Virus record (IMG/VR): IMGVR_UViG_3300009164_000406
Location: 1 to 21,662 of that record
Source of the DNA: a virus
Length of the DNA: 21,662 nucleotides
Strand: one strand, 5' to 3'
The position numbers and the translations under genes were made by a program. Below, piece after piece: positions 1-8,407 of the stretch. Position 1 is the stretch's first letter. The number at the start of each line of letters is the position of its first letter. The notes under the pieces were generated by a model. It was not told the DNA's origin, did no database searches, and worked only from the letters and a program-made list of their open reading frames with translations.

Positions 1-156
1 AACATCGACGGGCTCTCCTACATGGAGAGAGTGAAGTTTGAAACCGATATGCAGGTAGATTTTGTTACAGATAATCTGCTTGTGAAGGGTTACGAGAGAT
101 ATTCGTTCGCCTACTACAATTGGAGGAGTATCTGGGGAAGCTTCCCAACCTCTTGA
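1..156 (+). CDS. Probable major capsid protein, C-terminal fragment
   Basis: The window opens inside an uninterrupted reading frame of 51 codons ending in TGA at 154-156; its start lies upstream. The fragment has an alternating beta-strand pattern (QVDFVTDNLLVKGYERYSF) and an aromatic-rich end (AYYNWRSIWGS). This resembles the last strands of capsid proteins in podovirus-like phages, but it is too short for firm family assignment. Context supports the call: a strong terminator follows, then a stand-alone endonuclease, a decoration-like protein and adaptor genes, which is the usual order after a major capsid gene. It could instead be another virion protein. The stop codon lies inside the loop of the terminator hairpin. 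Confidence 0.55.
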   Translation, partial: NIDGLSYMERVKFETDMQVDFVTDNLLVKGYERYSFAYYNWRSIWGSFPTS

Positions 157-171
157 TTTGGTTGGGTTTTT
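144..171 (+). terminator. Rho-independent terminator overlapping the capsid stop codon
   Basis: A perfect 7-bp stem (CCCAACC at 144-150, GGTTGGG at 160-166) with a 9-nt loop is followed by five T residues at 167-171. The upstream stop codon TGA (154-156) sits in the loop, so the last capsid codons form the ascending stem arm. A ribosome finishing the capsid gene would cover the hairpin, so terminator strength may depend on translation; this is inference. Confidence 0.8.
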
Positions 172-190
172 CGTCCTTAGAACGCTACAA

Positions 191-220
191 TTGACAAAAA
201 TTAATCTTCCGGTGTATGGT
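191..220 (+). promoter_or_regulatory. Sigma-70-type promoter for the endonuclease gene
   Basis: A perfect -35 hexamer TTGACA at 191-196 is followed after 18 bp by TATGGT at 215-220, matching four of six -10 bases. It lies between the terminator at 144-171 and the endonuclease start at 246, where an independent promoter would be needed. Transcription would start near 227, which excludes the ATG at 216 as a start on this transcript. Confidence 0.6.
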
Positions 221-245
221 TCAAAACCAACATCGGGAGATTAAA

Positions 246-956
246 ATGAAGGGCAAAGCTAAGGTTCCAAGTCTAACACACCAGCAAGTTCGGGATGCTT
301 TGGACTACAATCCTGCTACCGGGGTGTTTGTGTGGAAGATCAGCCCGGCAAAGAATGTAAAATCTGGAACCACTGCTGGCGGAAATAGCAAAGGCAATGG
401 CTATCGCTATATCCGGCTTAGTGGGGAAGAGATTACTGAATGTCGAATGGCTTGGTTTTATATGACGGGGCAATGGCCGGAGCGAAGGGTTCGGTTCAAG
501 AACGGCGATAAATCAGATTGTCGTTTTAAAAATCTAACTCTTTTTAATGGTCTTGCTGGTGAATTTGACCATAAGACACGAGAGGGCCGCAGGGCTTATC
601 AAAATGCTTATCGGGCAATGACACCAAACCAGCAGAAAGCTCGTGCTTTACGCGATAGCTTTGATCTTTCGCTTGATAAATACAACAAAATGTTTGAGGC
701 CCAACATGGCAAATGCGCTATCTGTAACCAGCCAGAAACGCAGATGCGTAAAGGAAGGCTAAAAACATTAGCTGTCGATCATAACCACAAAAGTGGTGCA
801 ATTCGGGGCTTGTTGTGTTTTGATTGCAATACAGGCATTGGAAAGCTAAAGGATGATCCTCAAATCCTCCGGCTGGCTGCCCAATATCTGGACTTTCATT
901 CTAGGCACCTAAACCATCTGACCGGCCTAGCGGACGCTGCACAGACAGATGGTTGA
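246..956 (+). CDS. HNH_3-like/endonuclease VII-like fusion, probable homing endonuclease
   Basis: The product has 236 residues from the ATG at 246, chosen because GGGAGA at 235-240 precedes it by 5 nt and the in-frame ATG at 216 lies within the promoter -10 element. Residues 8-100 have the layout of an HNH_3 module (LDYNPATGVFVWK, GYRYIRLSG, RMAWFYMTGQWP, NGD, NL). The catalytic positions are changed: the His expected before RMAW is C66, the usual DH before NGD is R83-F84, and a later Asn is C92. Residues 140-220 match recombination endonuclease VII: C157/C160 and C191/C194 as zinc ligands, VDHNH at 177-181, RGLLCFDCN. The C-terminal module should cut DNA and the N-terminal one probably only binds it. 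As a gene with its own promoter inserted after the capsid gene, it resembles a free-standing homing endonuclease. A resolvase or nicking role is possible. Confidence 0.85.
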   Translation: MKGKAKVPSLTHQQVRDALDYNPATGVFVWKISPAKNVKSGTTAGGNSKGNGYRYIRLSGEEITECRMAWFYMTGQWPERRVRFKNGDKSDCRFKNLTLFNGLAGEFDHKTREGRRAYQNAYRAMTPNQQKARALRDSFDLSLDKYNKMFEAQHGKCAICNQPETQMRKGRLKTLAVDHNHKSGAIRGLLCFDCNTGIGKLKDDPQILRLAAQYLDFHSRHLNHLTGLADAAQTDG

Positions 957-974
957 CTCGTGCAGGAGGTTCCT

Positions 975-1421
975 ATGGGAACAAGCACTTTTACCGGCCC
1001 CCTGAAGGCTGGCGATGTTATCGACACGACTGGCACTACGCCGGGTACTGTCTCGAATGTGGGCTTCGTTGCAATGGCACAGACTGCGGCTATCACGCAG
1101 GCTGGCTCGGCTACGGCGTATAAAACCGACATCTGCATTCCGGCCTACAGCCATATCTTGAACATCCAGTTCTTGAACTCGACTGCTTGGGCTGCAACGA
1201 ACACCGTTAGCGTTGGCACTAGTGCGACCGCTACTGAACTGGTTGCTAGTGTGGCTATGACTCAGGGTCAGGTTTCGGCTAACCCCGGAGCGGACGCAAC
1301 TCGTGTCGCCAACTGGTCAAATGTCGGCGCTAACGATGTGATCATCTATGTCCTGTCCACCAACGCTGGTGCAGGCGTCGGTGACATCGTTGTTCGTTAC
1401 ATCCAAGCTGAAAACGCTTAA
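975..1421 (+). CDS. Small virion protein, possible head decoration protein
   Basis: The product has 148 residues. The ATG at 975 is chosen over the in-frame GTG at 960 because AGGAGGT at 964-970 sits just upstream. The start MGTSTFTGPLKAG resembles a widespread class of small phage proteins encoded just after the major capsid gene and often annotated as capsid decoration or head fibre proteins. The rest is rich in Ala, Thr, Val and Gly with beta periodicity and ends in VGDIVVRYIQAENA. It has no Cys-pair motif, signal peptide or membrane segment. The near-consensus ribosome site fits a product made in many copies. The decoration role is inferred from position and composition only. Confidence 0.6.
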   Translation: MGTSTFTGPLKAGDVIDTTGTTPGTVSNVGFVAMAQTAAITQAGSATAYKTDICIPAYSHILNIQFLNSTAWAATNTVSVGTSATATELVASVAMTQGQVSANPGADATRVANWSNVGANDVIIYVLSTNAGAGVGDIVVRYIQAENA

Positions 1422-1442
1422 TCAGAGCCATAGGAGGTTCAC

Positions 1443-1742
1443 ATGAAAGGTCGCATTGCTCGTAAGGATGGCGGTCCTGCTAAGGGCGTCAACGAAATGG
1501 CTCAGGATTCTTCTAAGAAGAACATGCGCTATACCTATCAGTCCAACGTCAACGATGAAGCTGAAGAGCGGAAGCGTGGCGGTAAAGCTGTCGGTAAGGT
1601 TAAGGGCGAAAAGGGTAAGGCTGACATGGGTCGCGCCCCCCGCAAGTCTGGTGGCCGCACTGGTTCGAACATGAACCCGCTGTCGTCTGCCGCGAAGGGG
1701 ACGAATGCCCCCGGTCGTGACACTTCTGGCAGCCTGTCGTAA
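1443..1742 (+). CDS. Lys/Arg/Gly-rich basic protein of unknown function
   Basis: The product has 99 residues and is preceded by a full AGGAGG at 1432-1437, five nucleotides before ATG. It is strongly basic and low in hydrophobic residues: motifs such as KRGGKAVGKVKGEKGK and RAPRKSGGRTG dominate the second half, so it is probably disordered and could bind nucleic acid. I do not recognise a defined family. It is the first of three consecutive small charged proteins after the capsid/decoration genes, and a terminator-like hairpin follows it. Possible roles are an internal head or DNA-condensing protein or an assembly factor; none is shown by the sequence. Confidence 0.75.
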   Translation: MKGRIARKDGGPAKGVNEMAQDSSKKNMRYTYQSNVNDEAEERKRGGKAVGKVKGEKGKADMGRAPRKSGGRTGSNMNPLSSAAKGTNAPGRDTSGSLS

Positions 1743-1768
1743 TCATCCTCCCTGATTACTGGTTGCGG

Positions 1769-1792
1769 ACGGGGGCTTCATGCCCCCGTTTT
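1769..1792 (+). terminator. Rho-independent terminator or attenuator
   Basis: An 8-bp GC-rich stem (ACGGGGGC at 1769-1776, GCCCCCGT at 1782-1789) with a TTCAT loop is followed by a short T run reaching 1792. It lies in the 64-bp gap before the next gene. No convincing promoter follows, so it probably ends only a fraction of transcripts and lowers expression of downstream genes relative to the capsid region. Confidence 0.7.
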
Positions 1793-1806
1793 CATAGGAG
1801 AGTGCT

Positions 1807-2046
1807 ATGTCTGGTGCTTGGACACGCAAAGAGGGCAAGAACCCTGAAGGTGGGCTTAATGAGAAGGGCCGGGCCTCTTTGAGGGCGCAGGGCCATGACA
1901 TTAAGCGTCCACAGCCAGAAGGGGGGTCGCGAAAAGATTCATTTTGTAGTAGGATGACTGGCATGAAGCGGAAAATGACTGGTTCTGCCAAAGCTGCGGA
2001 CCCTGATAGCCGCATCAACAAGTCACTTCGAAAGTGGGATTGCTGA
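1807..2046 (+). CDS. DUF6321-like small protein
   Basis: The product has 79 residues from the ATG at 1807, with AGGAG at 1796-1800 as ribosome site. The sequence pattern (AWTRKEGKNPEGGLNEKGR, then PQPEGGSRKDSFCSRM, GMKRKM and DPDSRINKSLRKWDC at the end) matches from memory the small viral family DUF6321, found in tailed phages. The family has no established function. The protein is very hydrophilic, with two Cys (one in DSFCSRM, one C-terminal). It follows a terminator-like hairpin and is followed after one base by the next small gene, which suggests the two are translated together. Confidence 0.8.
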   Translation: MSGAWTRKEGKNPEGGLNEKGRASLRAQGHDIKRPQPEGGSRKDSFCSRMTGMKRKMTGSAKAADPDSRINKSLRKWDC

Positions 2047-2047
2047 C

Positions 2048-2209
2048 ATGAGCAAGCCTTTCTGGGAGAAAGACGCGCCAAAAGATGCTAAAGAGAAGCA
2101 TCTTGATCGCAAGCAGAAGCAATCTGCTAAGGCGATGGCTAGAGCTGCTGGACGGCCCTATCCAAATTTGGTTGATAATGCCGCTGCGGCTCGCACGAAA
2201 AGGAAGTGA
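2048..2209 (+). CDS. 53-residue basic phage protein (AAGRPYPNLVDN motif)
   Basis: A short gene starts at the ATG at 2048, one base after the previous stop, and ends with TGA at 2207-2209, one base before the next ATG. The product begins MSKPFWEKDAPKDAKEKHLD, continues with a Lys/Arg/Gln/Ala-rich helix and ends with AAGRPYPNLVDN and a basic tail. That motif is one I associate with tiny proteins encoded after capsid genes in related phages, usually beside a DUF6321 protein. Exact gene-to-gene spacing on both sides supports it being real. Its function is unknown; charge and position suggest a head-associated or assembly role. Confidence 0.8.
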   Translation: MSKPFWEKDAPKDAKEKHLDRKQKQSAKAMARAAGRPYPNLVDNAAAARTKRK

Positions 2210-2210
2210 C

Positions 2211-2534
2211 ATGAAGCTCACGACAATCACAGCGTCTGGCGTTAGCCGCAGCAATGTCTGCGCCGTTGACGACTTTCAGGCCCCCTTCAATATCGGGATT
2301 GGCGCAAAACTCGTCTCTGGCGCGGCTACCTTTAACATCGAATACTCGTTCGATGATCCGATGGCAGATGGCTACACGGCGGCGGGTGCAACTTGGTACG
2401 TTGCTACGGGCTTTTCCGGTGTCAGCGCCTCTACTGGTGGCGCGTTTACCATTCCGTGTAAGGCGATCTCGATCAACATTACCGCTAGTGCCGGTACTGT
2501 CACGGCTACGATCATCCAAGCTGGGCCTGTCTAA
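2211..2534 (+). CDS. Small beta-rich structural protein
   Basis: The product has 107 residues from the ATG at 2211. GGAAG at 2202-2206, inside the end of the previous gene, is the ribosome site. The start MKLTTITASGVSRS and the pattern FNIEYSFDDPM, TWYVATGFSG and AISINITASAGTVTATIIQAG resemble a common class of small phage virion proteins with a beta-sandwich look, found between the capsid and adaptor genes. No catalytic motif is visible. Its stop overlaps the next start (TAATG), implying coupled translation with the adaptor protein. The exact role, decoration or neck component, cannot be told from sequence. Confidence 0.65.
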   Translation: MKLTTITASGVSRSNVCAVDDFQAPFNIGIGAKLVSGAATFNIEYSFDDPMADGYTAAGATWYVATGFSGVSASTGGAFTIPCKAISINITASAGTVTATIIQAGPV

Positions 2535-3253
2535 TGGCGACCTCTAACACCTATGCGTTCAACCCCGGTTTAGGCGAGCTTACGCTCTATGCCTACAACC
2601 TGATTGGTGTCCGCAATACCGCCGTGCTTCAGGAGCATATGGAGGCCGCTCGTATGGCTTCTAACATGCTCTTGGCGCGTTGGTCTAATCAGGGTGTTAA
2701 CTTGTGGGCGGTTGATCTCGTTGAGACAACGCTTGTGACGGGCCAATCGACGTACCCGGTGGACGGAAATACCGTAGCAATTCTCGATGCTTACGTGACA
2801 AATGACCAGACCGGCGAGAACATCGACCGCATCATCTTGCCGGTAAGCCGCACTGAATATGCCAGCTATCCCAATAAGGAACAGCAGGGCTTTCCTACGG
2901 TCTACTGGTTTGACAGGCTGATCAGCGCATCGCGTTCGACTGGTTCAGCGGGTCCGTCCGTGACACTTTGGCCCGTGCCGAATGTGGACAATGGCCCTTC
3001 GACGCTGAAATACTATCGTGTTCGGCAAATTCAGGATTCGGCGCTTCAAAACGGCCAAACCGTTGAAATCCCTTACCTTTGGCTGGAAGCGTTTGCGTAT
3101 GCACTTGCCCTTCGTCTTGCTCAGATATGGAATCCTAATGCTATCCCGCTCATTAAGCCGATGGCAGATGAGTCGTATCAGATCGCGGCGGATCAGAACA
3201 TTGAGACTGCCCAGCAATACATCAGCCCCATGATCAGCGGGTACTTCCGATAA
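2534..3253 (+). CDS. Head-tail adaptor protein (P22 gp4-like position)
   Basis: The product has 239 residues and its ATG overlaps the preceding stop (TAATG). The pattern is that of the common podovirus adaptor family: a helical N-terminus (LGELTLYAYNLIGVR, HMEAARMASNMLLARWSNQG), a central beta region (NLWAVDLVETTLV, YPVDGNTVAILDAYV), the segment RTEYASYPNKEQQGFPTVYW, and a C-terminal helical part (YLWLEAFAYALALRLAQIW) ending in YISPMISGYFR. Such proteins form a ring beneath the portal and begin tail assembly, as P22 gp4 or T7 gp11 do. A second adaptor-like gene lies near 13963, so the two may occupy successive neck positions. The family match is from memory; the role is inferred from family and gene order. 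Confidence 0.75.
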   Translation: MATSNTYAFNPGLGELTLYAYNLIGVRNTAVLQEHMEAARMASNMLLARWSNQGVNLWAVDLVETTLVTGQSTYPVDGNTVAILDAYVTNDQTGENIDRIILPVSRTEYASYPNKEQQGFPTVYWFDRLISASRSTGSAGPSVTLWPVPNVDNGPSTLKYYRVRQIQDSALQNGQTVEIPYLWLEAFAYALALRLAQIWNPNAIPLIKPMADESYQIAADQNIETAQQYISPMISGYFR

Positions 3254-3263
3254 GGGGACATAG

Positions 3264-3998
3264 ATGGGGTACGCATCACGGTCAGGACGCGCCAGAACAG
3301 ACGCCCGCAACCCGCGAGCTTTTGCCGTCTGCGACCGTTGCGCCATCTGGTACAACCATAACCAGCTTACTTGGCAGTATGACTGGGCTGGCGCGTCTCT
3401 TGTCAACAAACGCATCTTGGTCTGCAATACGTGCTATGACACGCCTCAAGAGCAACTTCGTGCCATTATCGTGCCTGCCGATCCCGTCCCGATTGTGAAC
3501 CCGCGCGTTGAGCCATACGCTTGGGACGAGATCGACCGCCGTCAGGTGTCTGGTTATGACACAACGAGCCAAGTGACTGGTATCCCGGTTCAGGCTGGCC
3601 CCTCTCGCGCGACGACTATCAATAGCACTGTGCCGGATGGCATTCGTGTCACGCAGCAGACTGGCGAAGCTCCGGGCGGCAAGAACCAACTGCCCGGCAC
3701 CGACCCAAATGCCGTGACATTCAGAAATGTTGTCTCTGTCACGAACAATGGCATTGGGGTAATTCGGATCACGGTTAGCCTGACTTCAGGGTTCATCACC
3801 GGCCAGCGTGTCATCATTCAGGAAGTTGCTGGCGTCACCAATGCCAATGGGCGTTGGACGATCACGGTCATCAACCCGCAGCAGTTTGACCTTCAGAACT
3901 CCAGTTTCGCTGGCGCGTACACCAGCGGCGGATATGTTATAAATGATCCAAGCTTGCCTTATGGGTTCGATCAAATCCCGCGCACTGGACCTCTCTGA
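3264..3998 (+). CDS. Zinc-ribbon structural protein with C-terminal FCCH-like domain
   Basis: The product has 244 residues from the ATG at 3264, with an AAGGGGA-type ribosome site just upstream. The N-terminus ([18 protein letters not shown] ... [22 protein letters not shown]) matches a phage protein common next to adaptor genes. C23/C26 and C54/C57 form two CxxC pairs able to hold one zinc ion. Residues about 80-150 look like a flexible linker. Residues about 155-226 form a small beta module ([21 protein letters not shown] ... FDLQNSSF ... TSGGYV) like the FCCH-type module that recurs in phage tail proteins; a related module lies in the gp10-like protein. Its stop overlaps the first fibre start (TGATG). 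It may link the neck to fibres. Confidence 0.7.
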   Translation: MGYASRSGRARTDARNPRAFAVCDRCAIWYNHNQLTWQYDWAGASLVNKRILVCNTCYDTPQEQLRAIIVPADPVPIVNPRVEPYAWDEIDRRQVSGYDTTSQVTGIPVQAGPSRATTINSTVPDGIRVTQQTGEAPGGKNQLPGTDPNAVTFRNVVSVTNNGIGVIRITVSLTSGFITGQRVIIQEVAGVTNANGRWTITVINPQQFDLQNSSFAGAYTSGGYVINDPSLPYGFDQIPRTGPL

Positions 3999-6193
3999 TG
4001 CCCACATACTCTAGTAACATCCAAATCCCCAATCTTGGCGCTGTCACTTCGCTGAATGGCACGGAACAGATTGAGGTGGTGCAAGCTGGCGTATCCAAGC
4101 GGGCTACGACGCTACAGCTTGCCAATCTGCTGGGTGGCGGTGCTACGGGGCCTATCGGGCCAGTAGGCGCGACGGGACCAACCGGCCCCACGGGTAACTC
4201 TGGCCCCACCGGTCCTACGGGAGTGCAGGGCGTCACCGGACCAACGGGGCCAACTGGCCCCACCGGGCCTACAGGGCCTACGGGTTTTGGTGCCACCGGC
4301 CCCACCGGCCCCACCGGGATACAGGGAATTACCGGGCCTACCGGCCCCACGGGTGCCACGGGCGCAGCTTCAACCGTCGCCGGTCCAACGGGCCCCACAG
4401 GGCCCACGGGAGCCACAGGGGCGAATTCAACAGTCGCAGGCCCCACTGGGCCCACCGGCCCCACTGGAGCCACCGGAGCAGCATCCACTGTGGCTGGCCC
4501 GACTGGTCCTACGGGTCCAACTGGCGCTACGGGAGCCGCTTCTACAGTCGCGGGGCCTACTGGTCCAACCGGGCCTACGGGTGCAACAGGAAACGGCGGT
4601 CCAACTGGCGCAACCGGCGCAGCTTCAACCGTCGCTGGCCCCACCGGCCCCACCGGGCCTACTGGTGCCACAGGGGCCGCCTCTACGGTTGCGGGCCCGA
4701 CAGGCCCTACCGGCCCCACGGGCGCCACGGGTGCCACGGGCGCAGCTTCCACGGTTGCAGGGCCTACGGGGCCTACTGGTTCTGCCTCAACAGTTGCCGG
4801 CCCCACAGGCCCCACTGGCCCTACAGGAGCATCCTCCACTGTCGCGGGGCCGACGGGTCCAACGGGTCCAACTGGCGCTGCGTCTTCAGTGGCTGGTCCC
4901 ACTGGCCCCACTGGCCCCGCTGGGACAGGGACAAATATATCTGTTTCAGACGAAGGTTCACTGCTTACGTCAAGTGTGACAAGCTTCAATTTTGTTGGAA
5001 CTGGTGTGACTGCAACGGCTGCGACCAATGCTGTTACTGTGACAATTCCCGGAGGCGCTAGTTTTACGTGGCAAACTGTAAAAACAGCTAGTTTTACCGC
5101 AGTTGTTGGAAACGCATATCCGGTCAATACAACATCTGGAGCGGTGACAGTTACGCTTCCTGCCAGCCCATCTGCTGGTGAGGTTGTTCAGATAACGGAC
5201 TATGCGGGGACGTTTGGAACAAATATTTGTACAGTTAATCCCAATGGTGGAAAATTAAATGGAATAGCAACTAACGCAAATTTTTCTATATCCCGTGAAA
5301 GTGTTGCCATCGTTTACATTGATTCAACGCAGGGGTGGATTGCATATTCCGGTTTTGCAAATACTCCTCTAATTACTCAATACACTGCATCTTATCTCAT
5401 TACTGCTGGAGGAGGAGGTGGTGGAACATGGATTGGCGGCGGCGGCGGTGCTGGTGGCCTTCTAACAGGAACAACAACTTTTACGCCCGGCACAGTTTAT
5501 TCCGCTGTTATTGGTGCTGGTGGCGCTGGATCTTCAAGCAGAGCCTCTTCTGGAACAAGTGGGTCTACCACTACATTTACAGGATTAACATCTCCAACTG
5601 GGGGCGGCGGCGGCGGGTCATATACCTCTGGTGGAGCACCTTCAACCCCCGGCAGCGGTGGTTCTGGAGGTGGTGGCTCAGGCTATCCTTCTAACTCTTC
5701 ACCGGGTGGCTCTGGAACATCTGGTCAGGGCAGTGCGGGTGGAACAGGGGCATCAGCATCTCCGTATGGCGGTGGTGGTGGTGGCGGCGCATCTGCCGTT
5801 GGCGGGGTGCAATCTGGAACAACCGCTGGCGCTGGCGGCGCTGGCACAGCATCATCAATTACAGGATCATCAGTCACTTATGCAGGCGGCGGCGGAGGCT
5901 CTCCTACTAGTGGTGCTAATACTGGCGGCTCTGGAGGTGCGGGCGGTGGCGGTGCCGGTGGAAATGGAGGGGCTGCTGGAACAGCAGGCACTGCAAATAT
6001 TGGTGGTGGTGGCGGCGGCGGAAGCAATGATGGTACAAATGCTTTGGCCGGCGGAACTGGTGGATCTGGCGTTGTAATTATTTCAATTCCAACAGCCAAT
6101 TACACTGGCACGGTAACTGGTTCCCCTACAGTTACGACATCAGGGTCTAACACCATCATTAAATTTACCGGATCAGGGAGCTATACGGCATGA
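3998..6193 (+). CDS. Collagen-like tail fibre with polyglycine adhesin domain
   Basis: The product has 731 residues. Residues 1-46 form an anchor-like domain ([20 protein letters not shown]) shared with the second collagen-like fibre. Residues about 50-308 are Gly-X-Y repeats, mostly Gly-Pro-Thr, interrupted ten times by a (A/N/S)-S-T/S-V-A break. Residues 310-465 are a beta-rich domain. Residues 466 to about 695 are glycine-rich, with runs of five to seven Gly, and end with [11 protein letters not shown] and a final strand segment. This matches the polyglycine domain of phage adhesins (T4-like gp38 type), which exposes loops for receptor binding. The likely role is a trimeric receptor-binding fibre. 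The Gly-Pro-Thr threonines could be O-glycosylated; the fusion enzyme at 9847-12174 is a candidate. Confidence 0.85.
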   Translation: MPTYSSNIQIPNLGAVTSLNGTEQIEVVQAGVSKRATTLQLANLLGGGATGPIGPVGATGPTGPTGNSGPTGPTGVQGVTGPTGPTGPTGPTGPTGFGATGPTGPTGIQGITGPTGPTGATGAASTVAGPTGPTGPTGATGANSTVAGPTGPTGPTGATGAASTVAGPTGPTGPTGATGAASTVAGPTGPTGPTGATGNGGPTGATGAASTVAGPTGPTGPTGATGAASTVAGPTGPTGPTGATGATGAASTVAGPTGPTGSASTVAGPTGPTGPTGASSTVAGPTGPTGPTGAASSVAGPTGPTGPAGTGTNISVSDEGSLLTSSVTSFNFVGTGVTATAATNAVTVTIPGGASFTWQTVKTASFTAVVGNAYPVNTTSGAVTVTLPASPSAGEVVQITDYAGTFGTNICTVNPNGGKLNGIATNANFSISRESVAIVYIDSTQGWIAYSGFANTPLITQYTASYLITAGGGGGGTWIGGGGGAGGLLTGTTTFTPGTVYSAVIGAGGAGSSSRASSGTSGSTTTFTGLTSPTGGGGGGSYTSGGAPSTPGSGGSGGGGSGYPSNSSPGGSGTSGQGSAGGTGASASPYGGGGGGGASAVGGVQSGTTAGAGGAGTASSITGSSVTYAGGGGGSPTSGANTGGSGGAGGGGAGGNGGAAGTAGTANIGGGGGGGSNDGTNALAGGTGGSGVVIISIPTANYTGTVTGSPTVTTSGSNTIIKFTGSGSYTA
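4145..4923 (+). repeat. Collagen-like Gly-X-Y coding repeat, first fibre
   Basis: The region encodes about 260 residues of Gly-X-Y, dominated by Gly-Pro-Thr. At DNA level the repeats vary by synonymous third bases (CCA/CCC/CCT/CCG and ACA/ACC/ACG/ACT mixed), so protein repetition is kept while long perfect DNA repeats are avoided. The opposite strand is also open over this stretch, a by-product of composition. Confidence 0.9.
5394..6090 (+). repeat. Glycine-rich low-complexity coding region
   Basis: Dense runs of GGN codons, including GGCGGCGGCGGC-type tracts near 5438, 5600, 5770 and 6000, encode the polyglycine adhesin domain of the first fibre. Such tracts can slip during replication and change loop lengths in steps of one Gly. 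Confidence 0.8.
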
Positions 6194-6567
6194 GCCACTT
6201 TTCTAAAGTTCTAGATGGCAAAGTTGTCCAAGTCATTGTCGCTGAGCCCGACTTCTTCAACACATTTGTTGATAGTTCGCCGGGGACATGGATACAGACC
6301 AGTTACAACACCCGTGGCGGGTTGCATTATGGTTCAGATGGGCAACCGGATGGCGGTGTGGCATTGCGTGGCAACTACGCTGGCATTGGGTACATTTATG
6401 ATGCCCCCAACGATGTTTTCTACGCGCCGCAACCGTATGGGTCATGGACCCTAAATCAAACGACATGGTTGTGGGAGCCGCCGGTGGCTTATCCTGCTGA
6501 TGGTAAATTGTATCTTTGGGATGAGCCGACAAAAAACTGGATGTTAGCGCCCGATCAGGAGCAATAG
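6190..6567 (+). CDS. Conserved fibre-associated phage protein
   Basis: The product has 125 residues and overlaps the first fibre gene by ATGA. The start ([19 protein letters not shown]) and body ([54 protein letters not shown]) match from memory a protein frequently encoded next to fibre genes in cyanophages and other aquatic phages. The many Trp and Tyr and the short antiparallel-strand pattern suggest a compact beta fold. No biochemical role is established as far as I know. A fibre-tip component or fibre assembly factor is plausible from the tight coupling to the fibre gene. Confidence 0.7.
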   Translation: MSHFSKVLDGKVVQVIVAEPDFFNTFVDSSPGTWIQTSYNTRGGLHYGSDGQPDGGVALRGNYAGIGYIYDAPNDVFYAPQPYGSWTLNQTTWLWEPPVAYPADGKLYLWDEPTKNWMLAPDQEQ

Positions 6568-6570
6568 GCG

Positions 6571-6672
6571 ATGACTATTTCTCGCAACCTATCAATTCTT
6601 GCGGAAGGAGCCAGCGCCTCTGGTGTTCTTGCGCCCGCCAATGCGGCAGGCAGTTTCTTCTTCATGTTCTGA
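6571..6672 (+). pseudogene. 33-codon remnant of a fibre N-terminus, or micro-gene
   Basis: A short frame starts at the ATG at 6571 with AGGAG at 6557-6561 and ends at TGA 6670-6672. The product begins MTISRNLSILAEGASASGVL, which is typical of the first residues of many phage tail fibres (SRNLS-L-A-G plus GVL). It then stops after AAGSFFFMF instead of continuing into a shaft. The position, between the first fibre operon and the second collagen-like fibre, is where a full fibre gene could have been lost. It may still be translated. I favour a decayed gene, but a real peptide cannot be excluded. Confidence 0.45.
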
Positions 6673-6725
6673 TCAAGTTGATACATAACTGAAATTGTGG
6701 CAAAAAGGGTCGTCGGAGTCACCAC

Positions 6726-7924
<1,199 letters not shown>

Positions 7925-7925
<1 letters not shown>

Positions 7926-8407
7926 TGGCTGTTACAGCAACCCCAATTTTCGCCCAGACCGCCAACGTAGGCGCGCTGAATGCGATTATCTCAACCGCGA
8001 TGACTAACACCACTGCCTTTGATGGCACGATGGCGGCGGGCACTGCAATGGCGCTCTGCTACACGGCAGGCGCAAACGGGTCTCGCATTGACCAGATACA
8101 AATTAAGTTTGCGTCTACCAACGGCGCAACTGCTTCGGGAACATCGTCCGCTACGTTGGTTCGCCTTTGGATCAATAACGGTTCTGTAAATACCACAGCA
8201 GGAAACAACATTTTCTTGGGTGAAGTGGCGATGCCTGCAACTACTGTGACTGCGCTTGGGACGACCGCTAACACCGTGTACGGTCTTGCGGTTCCTGTTG
8301 GCGGGCTCAATATCCCTGCGGGTTATCGCATCTATGCTGGCCTCACCGTTGCTGCTGGCGGCACCAATATCGCTATTGCAATCAACACCATCGGTGGAGA
8401 TTACTAA
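7925..8407 (+). CDS. Small beta-rich appendage protein
   Basis: The product has 160 residues and its ATG overlaps the preceding fibre stop (TAATG). The start MAVTATPIFAQT, the phrase CYTAGANGSRIDQIQIKF, the strand RLWINNGS and the end LNIPAGYRIYAGLTVAAGG ... IAINTIGGDY resemble a common class of phage proteins encoded with fibre genes. It looks all-beta, rich in Ala, Thr and Gly, without enzyme motifs. It could form the tip of the preceding collagen-like fibre, which lacks a large C-terminal head, or a small decoration on the tail. Its stop again overlaps the next start (TAATG), giving a coupled three-gene fibre operon. Confidence 0.65.

Noticed and set aside
216-245. Upstream ATG at 216 as start of the endonuclease
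   Set aside because: It lies in the promoter -10 element and lacks a ribosome site, whereas the ATG at 246 has GGGAGA at the right distance.
4145-4923. Possible diversity-generating or CRISPR-like repeat array
   Set aside because: The repeats are in-frame coding triplets for collagen-like protein; there are no constant repeats with unique spacers, and no reverse transcriptase or template repeat is seen in the window.
3937-5127. Long open frame of 396 codons on the minus strand with Gly-Pro-Val repeats
   Set aside because: It is the antisense of the Gly-Pro-Thr repeat: GGN-CCN-ACN read backwards gives Gly-Pro-Val-like codons without stops. No ribosome site or independent support is seen, and all neighbours are on the plus strand.
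6673-6725. Possible promoter (TTGATA) before the second collagen-like fibre
   Set aside because: No -10 hexamer at correct spacing; only the ribosome site is supported.
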